Below the pieces are notes generated by a model, which was not told the origin of the DNA, searched no databases, and saw nothing but the letters and a program-made list of their open reading frames with translations. A DNA stretch of 43,157 bases from Candidatus Saccharimonadota bacterium. Lineage in GTDB: Bacteria; Patescibacteriota; Saccharimonadia; Saccharimonadales; Saccharimonadaceae. Location of the stretch: the NCBI GenBank assembly GCA_017561575.1, contig JAFZBS010000001.1, positions 1 to 43,157 of the forward strand. The letters run 5' to 3'. The position numbers and the translations under genes are program-made. This document shows, one piece after another, positions 1-7,377 of the stretch. The number at the start of each line of letters is the position of its first letter. Within the stretch, counting starts at the first letter, position 1.

Positions 1-504
1 AACTTTAGCTAACTTCATGGCCCACTGCGAATTATCTCCTGAAGTAGCAGTGCCGGTAGAAATGGTGGCATTAGTATTAGCTCCTATCATGGTATTATTA
101 CCATAAGTATCATCTGAATAGCCTACTGCATAAATAGCAAAGCCTGAAGCATCATTACAAAAGGCAGTTAAAGTGGTTTTACCTATACCATTTGGATAAT
201 AATCATTACCACCAGAATAAATACCATTAAGAAGTGTAGCGTTATGAGCTGTGTCTACTACGGCAGTGAGTGAACAAGAAGATGGAACTGTAATAGTAGC
301 GGTAGAAACGACAGAATCATCATCGGCAAAGACGTTAGTAGATAAATTAGCTAACATAACCGCAGCAATAGTTGTAATACCTACTAATGCAATACAACTA
401 CTAAACATAATATTATGTTCTTGAATCTTGAGATTATGATTTTTGCGCTCTCTGTTAAAAGGCGTTTTATGTTCCCTTAAAACAATATTATGTTTATCGT
501 GCAT
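1..504 (-). CDS. FISUMP-type secreted surface protein, N-terminal part only (runs off window)
   Basis: The frame is open from an ATG at 504 down to base 1, giving 168 codons with no stop, so the C-terminus lies outside the window. The N-terminus is charged and followed by a hydrophobic stretch (about residues 35-60), a signal peptide or anchor. After it comes a Ser/Thr-rich beta-type segment with the phrases LLNGIYSG, NGIG and SQWAMKLAKV. The same phrases occur in the same order in the next gene (559-2490), so the two are tandem paralogues. By analogy a FISUMP domain is expected further on. The start is fixed by a consensus promoter ending 8 nt upstream and the lack of a Shine-Dalgarno. It is probably a cell-surface protein; the ligand is unknown. 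Confidence 0.8.
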   Translation of the reverse strand, partial: MHDKHNIVLREHKTPFNRERKNHNLKIQEHNIMFSSCIALVGITTIAAVMLANLSTNVFADDDSVVSTATITVPSSCSLTAVVDTAHNATLLNGIYSGGNDYYPNGIGKTTLTAFCNDASGFAIYAVGYSDDTYGNNTMIGANTNATISTGTATSGDNSQWAMKLAKV

Positions 505-512
505 ATACTTAT

Positions 513-541
513 ATATTAATCTTTGCTTTGGGGTTTGTCAA
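513..541 (-). promoter_or_regulatory. Consensus promoter of the first surface-protein gene
   Basis: On the minus strand TTGACA (541-536), a 17-nt spacer and TAATAT (518-513). Only 8 nt (ATAAGTAT) separate the -10 box from the ATG at 504, so the transcript should start at or within 1-2 nt of the start codon. Spacing and downstream 8-mer are identical to the promoter of the paralogue at 2499-2527. Confidence 0.75.
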
Positions 542-557
542 TGGCGAGAGGAAACCG

Positions 558-574
558 CCTAGCTGCCGGCTAGG
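558..574 (-). terminator. Hairpin spanning the stop codon of the surface-protein gene
   Basis: CCTAGC and GCTAGG arms around a 5-nt loop overlap the TAG at 561-559. No T-run follows, so termination is uncertain; it could stabilise the 3' end. Confidence 0.35.
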
Positions 575-2490
575 CACCTAATAGAGAAGCCGACGTAATT
601 ACTGCTGTAATAGGTACCTGGGTAGACAGCGGAGCTACTCAGGGTCAAGCCGTATGAAAAGTAGCCATTATTCGCAGTAGGCGACCAATAGCTCCCGAGG
701 GTGCCTCTACTACCGACTGACGAACCATTGGCGCCGCCAGAGTAGAGGAAATTGTTAGGATAGCTTCTTAGGGCAATGGAGGCGTTTGTTCCTTCTGGGC
801 TACTTGTGTAGCATGGAATAGTGTCACTATCGTAGTTAGCTGGGTTAGTACCATTATTAATGCCGGTGACGATGAGTGACCAAGAATCATTAGTAGCTTC
901 TCTAGATTTATCGCCACCACGTGGCAGTTTCCAACCAGCTGGGCAAAGTGAGGTATTTACTGTCTCGCTGGTTTTACCATCAGCATCGGTAGCGGTAGGG
1001 CTATTATAATATATAGTGTTAGCTAGAGCTGCAGACCAAGTATAATAGTTACCATAGGAGTAAATGTTTTGGTTTGTACCGGTCATATTAGCTACGGTAG
1101 TATTGGGGTTAGTAGTACTATCTGTGTTGGTATTATCATTACGGTATCTTGGCATACGATATTCAGGATAATTAGTGGTATTTATATTAATGGTAGCAGT
1201 ACCACTTTGAGTACCACTATAATATATACTGTTAGCAGTAGTATTACTAGTGAAGTTAGCTGTTTCTGGCTTAGCTAAGCCAATAAAGTTACCATAGGTA
1301 GTAGACTTGCCAAAGCCTTGGGAGAGCGATTCGGTGAAATCAGCATCGTAGTCTAGTCTTAGGTTCTCAATCATCCAACATTTACCATCAGCGAGTTTAG
1401 CTACGGCATAAGTATCATTGTCGCGTTGATCGGTAAGGGCGGTTACAGTGCCTATTGGCATAGCAGTATTATTTGGGCAAGTCCAGTTCTGGAGATTACC
1501 GGCGGATGGTACCCAAACGGCATAGAGCGACAGACCTTCAGTGCTATATTGTCTAGCAGTGAAGGTAATAGTGGCATTAGGACCATAGATATGATAGCCA
1601 GCATTAGCGCCAGTACCATTGCCACTGGCGTCATTAGCTCCTAGCACCCAGTTGTATTTATCGGTCCAGCCAGCAAAGCCATAACCTTCACGCTTGAAGT
1701 TGGAGGCCCAAAGCACAGCCGAAGTAGCACTATTCGAAACACTTTGGTCGCCCATAGAATCTGTCACACTACTTGGCCCCGGCGAATAGCATATTTTACC
1801 ACCATCACACGCTACTGGTTGAGCCGGAGTTTCTGGTAAGGCGCTAGCTGGGTGCACCATAGTGTATTTTACTTTGCCAGTATAAGTATCTGCAGCTTGA
1901 TTAGCTGAGATAAAAGCTGCATAGGTAGCAGTAAGTTTAGAGCCTAGAGTCTGATCAGTAGATGAGGAAAAGCTAGCTACTTTAGTGTATTTGTTTGGCA
2001 CTGCATGGTAGCTATCAAAACTATTAGTGATAGTAAGATTGGCTGGGTTGTAGGCGGTAGAATCTGTGACTTTGGCTAATTTCATGGCCCATTGCGAGTT
2101 AGCTCCTGACGTAGCAGTACCAGTAGGAATGGTAGCACCAGAAGTACCTATCATAGTATTATCACCATAGATATCGCCAGAAAAGCCCACTGCATAAATA
2201 GCAAAACCTGCATTGTCATTACATACAGCTTTGATAGTAGTACTACCTATACCATTAGGATAATTATCATTACCAGAATAGATACCATTAAGTAAAGTAG
2301 CGGTGTGCTCAGCATCAACAGTCGCAGACAATGAGCAAGAAGATGATACATTTACGGTTGCTGTGGCGGTAGATGAAGATTCTGCCGTGGCACTTGGGAC
2401 TATATTAGATAATAATGAGCCAGTCACGATAGTTATACCAATAAGACTAAGGCTGCCACAAAAGAGAACTCTATAGATTTTATTATGCAT
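559..2490 (-). CDS. FISUMP-domain secreted surface protein with InlB-like repeat
   Basis: Protein of 643 residues. It has a signal peptide or anchor (hydrophobic up to about residue 28, then a PSATA-type cleavage site) and an N-terminal Ser/Thr-rich region shared with the upstream partial gene. Around residues 225-330 lies a segment like Listeria-Bacteroides (InlB B) repeats (GYGFAGWTDK ... LSLYAVW). A C-terminal Fibrobacter succinogenes major paralogous domain starts near residue 350, with RDNDTYAVAKLADGKCWM then IENLRL, and ends GFSIRCLAGS. Such proteins are common on Saccharibacteria surfaces. An in-frame ATG exists at 2517, but it lies inside the promoter, so the ATG at 2490 is chosen. 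No sortase motif or other anchor is visible at the C-terminus. Role: probable adhesion or host contact, inferred only. Confidence 0.85.
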   Translation of the reverse strand: MHNKIYRVLFCGSLSLIGITIVTGSLLSNIVPSATAESSSTATATVNVSSSCSLSATVDAEHTATLLNGIYSGNDNYPNGIGSTTIKAVCNDNAGFAIYAVGFSGDIYGDNTMIGTSGATIPTGTATSGANSQWAMKLAKVTDSTAYNPANLTITNSFDSYHAVPNKYTKVASFSSSTDQTLGSKLTATYAAFISANQAADTYTGKVKYTMVHPASALPETPAQPVACDGGKICYSPGPSSVTDSMGDQSVSNSATSAVLWASNFKREGYGFAGWTDKYNWVLGANDASGNGTGANAGYHIYGPNATITFTARQYSTEGLSLYAVWVPSAGNLQNWTCPNNTAMPIGTVTALTDQRDNDTYAVAKLADGKCWMIENLRLDYDADFTESLSQGFGKSTTYGNFIGLAKPETANFTSNTTANSIYYSGTQSGTATININTTNYPEYRMPRYRNDNTNTDSTTNPNTTVANMTGTNQNIYSYGNYYTWSAALANTIYYNSPTATDADGKTSETVNTSLCPAGWKLPRGGDKSREATNDSWSLIVTGINNGTNPANYDSDTIPCYTSSPEGTNASIALRSYPNNFLYSGGANGSSVGSRGTLGSYWSPTANNGYFSYGLTLSSSAVYPGTYYSSNYVGFSIRCLAGS

Positions 2491-2498
2491 ATACTTAT

Positions 2499-2527
2499 AT
2501 AATAATTCTTTATTCAAATATAGTCAA
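2499..2527 (-). promoter_or_regulatory. Consensus promoter of the second surface-protein gene
   Basis: TTGACT (2527-2522), 17-nt spacer, TATTAT (2504-2499), then 8 nt to the ATG at 2490. The -35 box starts 9 nt after the dprA stop. The layout and the ATAAGTAT sequence are the same as for the paralogue, predicting a leaderless mRNA. Confidence 0.75.
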
Positions 2528-2535
2528 TGGTCTAC

Positions 2536-3462
2536 CTACATTAGGCTCCAGTTATTCATGCCGAGGGCGCGGACGCGGGATTTGAGCTCAAGCATGGTGA
2601 CGGTCTGATTAAAAACTTCGGCAGGTAGCAGGGAAACCTTCATAATATCGTCGCCACTTCTGGCACCAGCGGCGAGGGCTTTCAAAATGGCAGTTTCGGC
2701 ATCAGTGTCGCCGATGAGGTGAGATTTTTTTAGTTTGCGATATTTTTTGGTGTAGTCTTCGGGGAATAATTCGCGCAAAATATCATCTGGCTCACTATAA
2801 GGAATGGCGCCTTGGCGAATAAGTTTATTGCAACCTTGCGAATAAGGGCTTGTGACATTGCCTGGTACAGCAAAGATTGTCTTGCCCTGGGCAAGAGCAT
2901 GAGTAGCGGTATTGAGCGAGCCGGATTTTTCGGCCGCCTCGACCACTACCACAATGTCCGAAAGCCCCGAAATGATGCGGTTGCGCTCTAGGAAGCTAGT
3001 TTTTGGAAAAACTTCGGCACCGGGGGCATATTCGCTGATAATGGCGCCGCCGGTTTCGATAATCTCTTTTGCCAACCCGCGGTGCTCTTTTGGGTAAATC
3101 TGATCAATTGGTGTGCCAAGCACTGCTACGGTGGTGCCACCAGCATCAAGACAGCCTCGGTGACCAATACTGTCTATGCCATAGGCGAGGCCAGAAATAA
3201 CCACCACGCCTTTCTTACCCAGCTCATAGGCGAGTTTGTAGGCGATTTCTTCACCGTATTTAGTATTGTGCCGAGAGCCCACTATGGCGACGGTTTTTGA
3301 GTGCATCTGTTTGCCATTTTTTACCATATTTTGCGGTAATTTTCCATAGAAATACAATGTTTTAGGCTTAACCGCAATAGAGCTTAACACCTCTGTGAAA
3401 TCGGCTTCTTGGGGTGCAATTTGGTTGATTTTTTCAAAAAAGTGTGAAAAAAGTGTTGACAT
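2536..3462 (-). CDS. dprA: DNA-processing protein DprA
   Basis: 308 residues. DprA binds incoming single-stranded DNA during natural transformation and loads RecA. The Rossmann-like core is clear: GSRHNTKYGEE, then SGLAYGIDSIGHRG, then the FLERNRIISGLSD region and a KSGSLNTATHALAQG-type segment. A C-terminal winged-helix-like segment of about 55 residues follows (ETAILKALAAGARSGDDI). No N-terminal SAM domain is seen, which is usual for short DprAs. An AGGAG ribosome site lies 6 nt before the ATG at 3462. It stands alone, divergent from the RNA region and topA. Its presence fits the known retention of competence genes in Saccharibacteria. Confidence 0.92.
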   Translation of the reverse strand: MSTLFSHFFEKINQIAPQEADFTEVLSSIAVKPKTLYFYGKLPQNMVKNGKQMHSKTVAIVGSRHNTKYGEEIAYKLAYELGKKGVVVISGLAYGIDSIGHRGCLDAGGTTVAVLGTPIDQIYPKEHRGLAKEIIETGGAIISEYAPGAEVFPKTSFLERNRIISGLSDIVVVVEAAEKSGSLNTATHALAQGKTIFAVPGNVTSPYSQGCNKLIRQGAIPYSEPDDILRELFPEDYTKKYRKLKKSHLIGDTDAETAILKALAAGARSGDDIMKVSLLPAEVFNQTVTMLELKSRVRALGMNNWSLM

Positions 3463-3531
3463 ATTTTCTCCTGTGTGATATAATGAGTACAGTTAGGACT
3501 TGAAAAAGCCCTACACCGCACCTAAATAAGT

Positions 3532-3755
3532 TATAATTTCAGCTATACTAGTTTTAGTATAGCAGAAGTTGCGTGCTTTTGAAACCCTTTCAGGCAATGA
3601 ATTTCTTCATGGTTTGTTGTTTTATAAGTATTACCTCCACTTTTGAAAGGACTATTTCGAAGGCATAGCAATCCCTCTAACCGGCGGGCCCCGATTTGTG
3701 TGAGGTGGGTCGCGCTTCCGGGGTTCACCCGGTATAGTAGTGAAGTGTTAGAGGG
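3532..3755 (+). ncRNA. Putative structured RNA between dprA and topA
   Basis: The 395-bp gap between dprA and topA has no credible ORF but much secondary structure. A TATAAT lies at 3532-3537 (no clear -35), followed by a perfect 9-bp hairpin (3542-3550 with 3555-3563). Near the other end CCCTCTAAC (about 3671-3679) pairs with GTTAGAGGG (3747-3755) and encloses a GC-rich domain containing GGGCCCCG and CGGGGTTCACCC. A strong terminator (3756-3802) follows directly. The pattern suggests a plus-strand RNA of about 210 nt. The family is not recognised: no RNase P, SRP or tmRNA signature was found, and transcription from the minus strand is not excluded. Confidence 0.45.
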
Positions 3756-3802
3756 CCAAAAAACCCTCAGGTGATGCCCACCCTTACCTGAGGGTTTTTT
3801 GG
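3756..3802. terminator. Bidirectional intrinsic terminator (17-bp perfect stem)
   Basis: Arms 3756-3772 and 3786-3802 are perfect reverse complements with a 13-nt loop. A6 and T6 tracts in the arms allow use in both directions. It isolates the RNA region from topA. Confidence 0.85.
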
Positions 3803-3841
3803 TGATTTAAGATTTGTTTTGTGGTTATGGTTGACTGGGTG

Positions 3842-3850
3842 TGATATTAT
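3842..3850 (+). promoter_or_regulatory. Extended -10 promoter of topA
   Basis: TGA plus TATTAT, with TATTAT at 3845-3850, ends 7 nt before the ATG at 3858. There is no Shine-Dalgarno, so a leaderless mRNA is predicted. Confidence 0.5.
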
Positions 3851-3857
3851 TATATAT

Positions 3858-6161
3858 ATGGCAAAAAATTTAGTAATCGTGGAGAGCCCAGCAAAAGCAC
3901 ATACGATCGAGAAATATCTCGGCAGTGATTTTAAGGTGCTAGCAAGCGTGGGGCATATTCGGAAAGACACCAAGGTAGACAAGTCTACTTTTGATGTAAC
4001 CTATGAAATAGATCCGGACCATAAAAAGATTATTTCAGAACTTAAAAAAGAAGCTAGGGCGGCCGACAAAATCTGGCTCGCAACGGATGAAGACCGCGAA
4101 GGAGAATCAATTTCTTGGCATCTGGTGGAAGTGCTGGGTTTGCCATCAAATACGGCGAGAATTACTTTTCATGAAATTACAAAACCAGCGCTAGAAGCGG
4201 CAATCCAGAATCCACGAACAGTGGATATGGATATGGTCTATAGTCAACAAGCTAGGCAGACGCTAGACATGCTGGTGGGGTATGATTTGTCCGACATGGT
4301 GCGAAAAAAAGTACCAGGGGCGGTGTCGGCTGGACGTGTGCAGTCGCCAGCACTACGATTAATCGTGGAGCGAGAGAAGGAAATTGAAAAGTTCGCTAGT
4401 AAATCATCATTCAAGGTGTCGGGGATATTTTTAAAAGATGCCGACGGGGTATATGGTGGCGAAGAGTCTGGCTGGGATTTTGATGCTACCTACGAGGAAA
4501 AGGCACCCGAAGACGAGAAAGCCGCAGTGGAATTATTAGAGCGACTTAAGGAGGCCGAATTTAAAGTAGAAGATGTCGAAGAATCCGAAGGCTCTAAGGC
4601 AAATCCGGCACCATTTACGACCGCTGCACTTCAAATTGAAGCCAACGCAAAGCTTGGTTTTTCATCGCGCACCACGATGAGCGCGGCACAAGGATTATAT
4701 CAGGCTGGCCTGATTACTTATCATAGAACAGACTCTCTTAATCTGTCGTCGCAAGCTGTGGCAGCAATGGCTTCATATATAAAGGAGAAGTTTGGCCTCA
4801 ATTATTTGAAAACGAGGCATTTTAAAACCAAAGACGCGTCGGCGCAGGAAGCGCACGAAGCAATTCGCCCAACTGATATATATCGGACAAGTGCAGGGAA
4901 GAACGATTACGAAAAAAGGCTTTATCAGTTGATTTGGAGCCGAACTTTGGCCACCCAAATGGCAAATGCTAAGGTTGCGAAAACTACTATTCATATTAGC
5001 AATGATTTTGTTGCTAAGGGTGAAGTGGTGATATTTGATGGTTTTTTGCGTGTTTATGGCAAGAGTAAGGATTTGGAGCTACCAAAAGTAGCAAAGGGTG
5101 ACAAATTGTCATACCTAAGTCTCACGGCGAAACAAAATTTTGCAAAACCACCTGCTCGCTACACTGAAGGTTCATTGGTTAAAAAACTCGAAGAGCTTGG
5201 AATTGGACGGCCTTCTACTTACGCTTCGATTATGACTGCAATTCAGGCGAGAGGATATGTGATAAAAGGTGAATCTGACGGGGAAGAGCGCGAAGTAGTG
5301 GTATTATCGGCGAAGCCGGGTATGTCGGTGGAGCGTAGTATTTCGAAAGAAAAGTTCGGCGCAAACAAAGGTAAACTTATACCAACACCAATTGGCGAGC
5401 TAGTGGCTGGGTTTTTAACAGATAATTTCAAGAGCATTGTGGATTATAAGTTTACCGCCAATATTGAAAAGGACTTAGATTTAATTGCCGAGGCGAAATT
5501 AAAGCGCGTAAAGATGCTCCAGGATTTTTATGGACCATTCCGCGATACCGTACTTGCGGCGCAAGGAGTAGAACGCTATAATAACGCACGTTTGCTTGGT
5601 CACCATCCAGAGAATGGCAAGCCAATCTATGCAAAAGTTGGCAAGAATGGTGGCTTTATTCAGCTGGGCGACAATGAAAAATCAACTGGCGAAAAACCAC
5701 GTTTTGCACCCTTGCCAAAACGGAAGTCCGTAAATACAGTGACTCTAGAACTCGCTTTAAAGCAACTTGCGTTACCATCTTTGCCACGTTCGCTCGGAAA
5801 AGCACCAGACGGAAATGAGCTAATTGCTGCAAATGGGCCGTTTGGGCCATATCTTAAGGGTGGAAAGTATAATATACCGATGAAAGATTTTGATCCTTAT
5901 ACCGTAACACTTAAGGAGGCTTTGCCTTTGTATCAGAAAAAAGTCGATTCAATGATTGCCGACTGGGGGGAAATACAGATTATTAATGGTGCATACGGGC
6001 CATACGTTAAGGGACCTGGGCGCCGCAATAATGTAAAAGTGCCAAAAGACGTAGACCCTAAAAAGATAACCGAAGAACAGGCACGCGAAATGCTTGAAAA
6101 CAAGCCCAAAAAGACCGCTACAAAGACTAGGCGAGGTGTTAGAGGCAGGAAAAAGAAGTAG
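3858..6161 (+). CDS. topA: DNA topoisomerase I (type IA)
   Basis: 767 residues from ATG 3858; the MAKNLVIVESPAKA N-terminus is the family hallmark, so the longer upstream reading is rejected. It relaxes negative supercoils by cutting one strand through a tyrosine. Visible are the TOPRIM domain with TDEDREGE near residues 76-83, the QARQTLDMLVGYDLS region, SAGRVQSPALRLIVERE, and the catalytic Tyr288 in GLITYHRTDS. The C-terminus has no Cys4 zinc fingers. It carries two Lys-rich topo C-terminal repeats (NGPFGPYLKGGKY, NGAYGPYVKGPGR), as in actinobacterial-type enzymes, and ends in a basic tail. A DNA-topology gene next to dprA and a transcription factor fits a housekeeping block. Confidence 0.95.
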   Translation: MAKNLVIVESPAKAHTIEKYLGSDFKVLASVGHIRKDTKVDKSTFDVTYEIDPDHKKIISELKKEARAADKIWLATDEDREGESISWHLVEVLGLPSNTARITFHEITKPALEAAIQNPRTVDMDMVYSQQARQTLDMLVGYDLSDMVRKKVPGAVSAGRVQSPALRLIVEREKEIEKFASKSSFKVSGIFLKDADGVYGGEESGWDFDATYEEKAPEDEKAAVELLERLKEAEFKVEDVEESEGSKANPAPFTTAALQIEANAKLGFSSRTTMSAAQGLYQAGLITYHRTDSLNLSSQAVAAMASYIKEKFGLNYLKTRHFKTKDASAQEAHEAIRPTDIYRTSAGKNDYEKRLYQLIWSRTLATQMANAKVAKTTIHISNDFVAKGEVVIFDGFLRVYGKSKDLELPKVAKGDKLSYLSLTAKQNFAKPPARYTEGSLVKKLEELGIGRPSTYASIMTAIQARGYVIKGESDGEEREVVVLSAKPGMSVERSISKEKFGANKGKLIPTPIGELVAGFLTDNFKSIVDYKFTANIEKDLDLIAEAKLKRVKMLQDFYGPFRDTVLAAQGVERYNNARLLGHHPENGKPIYAKVGKNGGFIQLGDNEKSTGEKPRFAPLPKRKSVNTVTLELALKQLALPSLPRSLGKAPDGNELIAANGPFGPYLKGGKYNIPMKDFDPYTVTLKEALPLYQKKVDSMIADWGEIQIINGAYGPYVKGPGRRNNVKVPKDVDPKKITEEQAREMLENKPKKTATKTRRGVRGRKKK

Positions 6162-6254
6162 CTTTTTTACTATTTTGGTTATGTTTTTTATAATTTTTTT
6201 CCACAATTGTAAAAAATGTGATACAATAATATTGCAAAGTGTATAATTACATAG

Positions 6255-6283
6255 TTGACAATCATATATAACTATGTTATTAT
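6255..6283 (+). promoter_or_regulatory. Consensus promoter of the sigma-4/HARE-HTH gene
   Basis: TTGACA (6255-6260), 17-nt spacer, TATTAT (6278-6283). Unlike many genes here it is followed by a leader of about 40 nt with an AAAAGG ribosome site before ATG 6330. A TTTTCCACA motif (6197-6205) lies 49 bp upstream of the -35 box. Confidence 0.75.
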
Positions 6284-6329
6284 AAGTAAAATATTATTAT
6301 TTAACAGGTGCGAGAAAAGGTAAAATCTA

Positions 6330-7358
6330 ATGAATCAAAATGCGGAAATTCTTGAGAAAGCAATCGACGGAAGCCTAAAAGTCATTGAACAAGATCGCGA
6401 AAAGGAAATCATTTCAAGACGCTTCGGGCTAACCGGCAGTCGTGAGACCCTTGAACAAATTGGCGAAATGCTATCAATCACCCGCGAGCGGGTACGTCAG
6501 CTCGAAAAAGCAATTTTAATTCATCTTCAAGTTTCCGCAGAAGAAAACCAAATCTCAGAACTTGCGCCAGCTGAAAAGATTCTGATTCGTAATTTAACCG
6601 AAATGGGACGCGTAGCAAAGCTTGATGCGCTAGCCGACAAGGTCTATGGTCGTACCGCCACCGCGCTAGAACGGGCGGGCATTAATTTTATTGCTACCTT
6701 TTCTAAGGGTTTAACCGTAATTGAAGAGAGTGACTCTTATAATGCAGCGATTGGGATTGCTGAATATGGCGACGCGCTTGCGATTCGTAATCGCGTTGAT
6801 GAGATTGTCGGTATTATCCGTAAAAATAAAGAGCCGATGACATTGGACCAGCTTGACAATTTGTTGAACTATGAACACCCTGACCATATTAAGGCCGTTG
6901 CGTCAATCTCAAAGTTGCTTGCCAATTTGAATGGCGTATGGGGTCTTTCAAAGTGGCCGTCCGTTAATCCGCGCAACATTCGCGATAAGATTTTTGTAAT
7001 TTTAGAGGCACACAAAGAGCCGATGCATTTTTCGGAAATTGCAAAAGAAATCCGCGAGTCAAACTTTAAGCGTAAAAATGTCACCGTACAAGCAATCCAC
7101 AATGAACTAATTAAAGATTCGCGGTTTGTTTTGATTGGACGAGGTATTTATGCGCTTTCTTCGTGGGGGTACAAGAAGGGAACTATATCTGAGATTATTA
7201 CTGGAATTCTCGAAAAAGCCGAGCAACCACTTACGCGTGAAGAAATCGTAAAACAAGTACTACGTGTTCGTAAAGTGAAGGAAACCACAATTTTGCTGAA
7301 TTTACAGAATAAAAAATTGTTTAAAAAAGTAGACCGAAACTCTTATACTATAGCCTAA
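6330..7358 (+). CDS. Sigma-70 region 4 plus HARE-HTH transcription factor
   Basis: 342 residues. Residues about 20-68 match sigma-70 region 4 (REKEIISRRFGL ... LEQIGEMLSITRERVRQLE), the part that reads the -35 box. There is no region 2, so it cannot melt a -10 box by itself. Around residues 225-285 lies a HARE-HTH type domain (PMHFSEIAKEIRESNF ... LIGRGIYALSSWGY) as in the RNA polymerase delta subunit, and further winged-helix-like repeats surround it (PMTLDQLDNLLN, PLTREEIVKQVL). It is probably a transcription modulator that contacts RNA polymerase or promoter DNA. It lies 19 nt upstream of the TraG-like gene, which has its own -10 box. Function inferred from domains only. Confidence 0.8.
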   Translation: MNQNAEILEKAIDGSLKVIEQDREKEIISRRFGLTGSRETLEQIGEMLSITRERVRQLEKAILIHLQVSAEENQISELAPAEKILIRNLTEMGRVAKLDALADKVYGRTATALERAGINFIATFSKGLTVIEESDSYNAAIGIAEYGDALAIRNRVDEIVGIIRKNKEPMTLDQLDNLLNYEHPDHIKAVASISKLLANLNGVWGLSKWPSVNPRNIRDKIFVILEAHKEPMHFSEIAKEIRESNFKRKNVTVQAIHNELIKDSRFVLIGRGIYALSSWGYKKGTISEIITGILEKAEQPLTREEIVKQVLRVRKVKETTILLNLQNKKLFKKVDRNSYTIA

Positions 7359-7362
7359 TTCA

Positions 7363-7371
7363 TGTTATAAT
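7363..7371 (+). promoter_or_regulatory. Extended -10 of the TraG-like gene
   Basis: TGT plus TATAAT (7366-7371) ends 6 nt before ATG 7378; no ribosome site is present. Leaderless start predicted. Confidence 0.55.
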
Positions 7372-7377
7372 TGTTGT

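Noticed and set aside
3543-3728. 61-codon minus ORF in the dprA-topA gap
   Set aside because: Crosses the strong RNA-like stems, no ribosome site, composition unlike neighbours.
3690-3735. T-box-like GAGGTGGGTCGCG upstream of topA
   Set aside because: Differs from the T-box consensus AGGGTGGNACCGCG, and topA is not an amino-acid related gene; no specifier loop seen.
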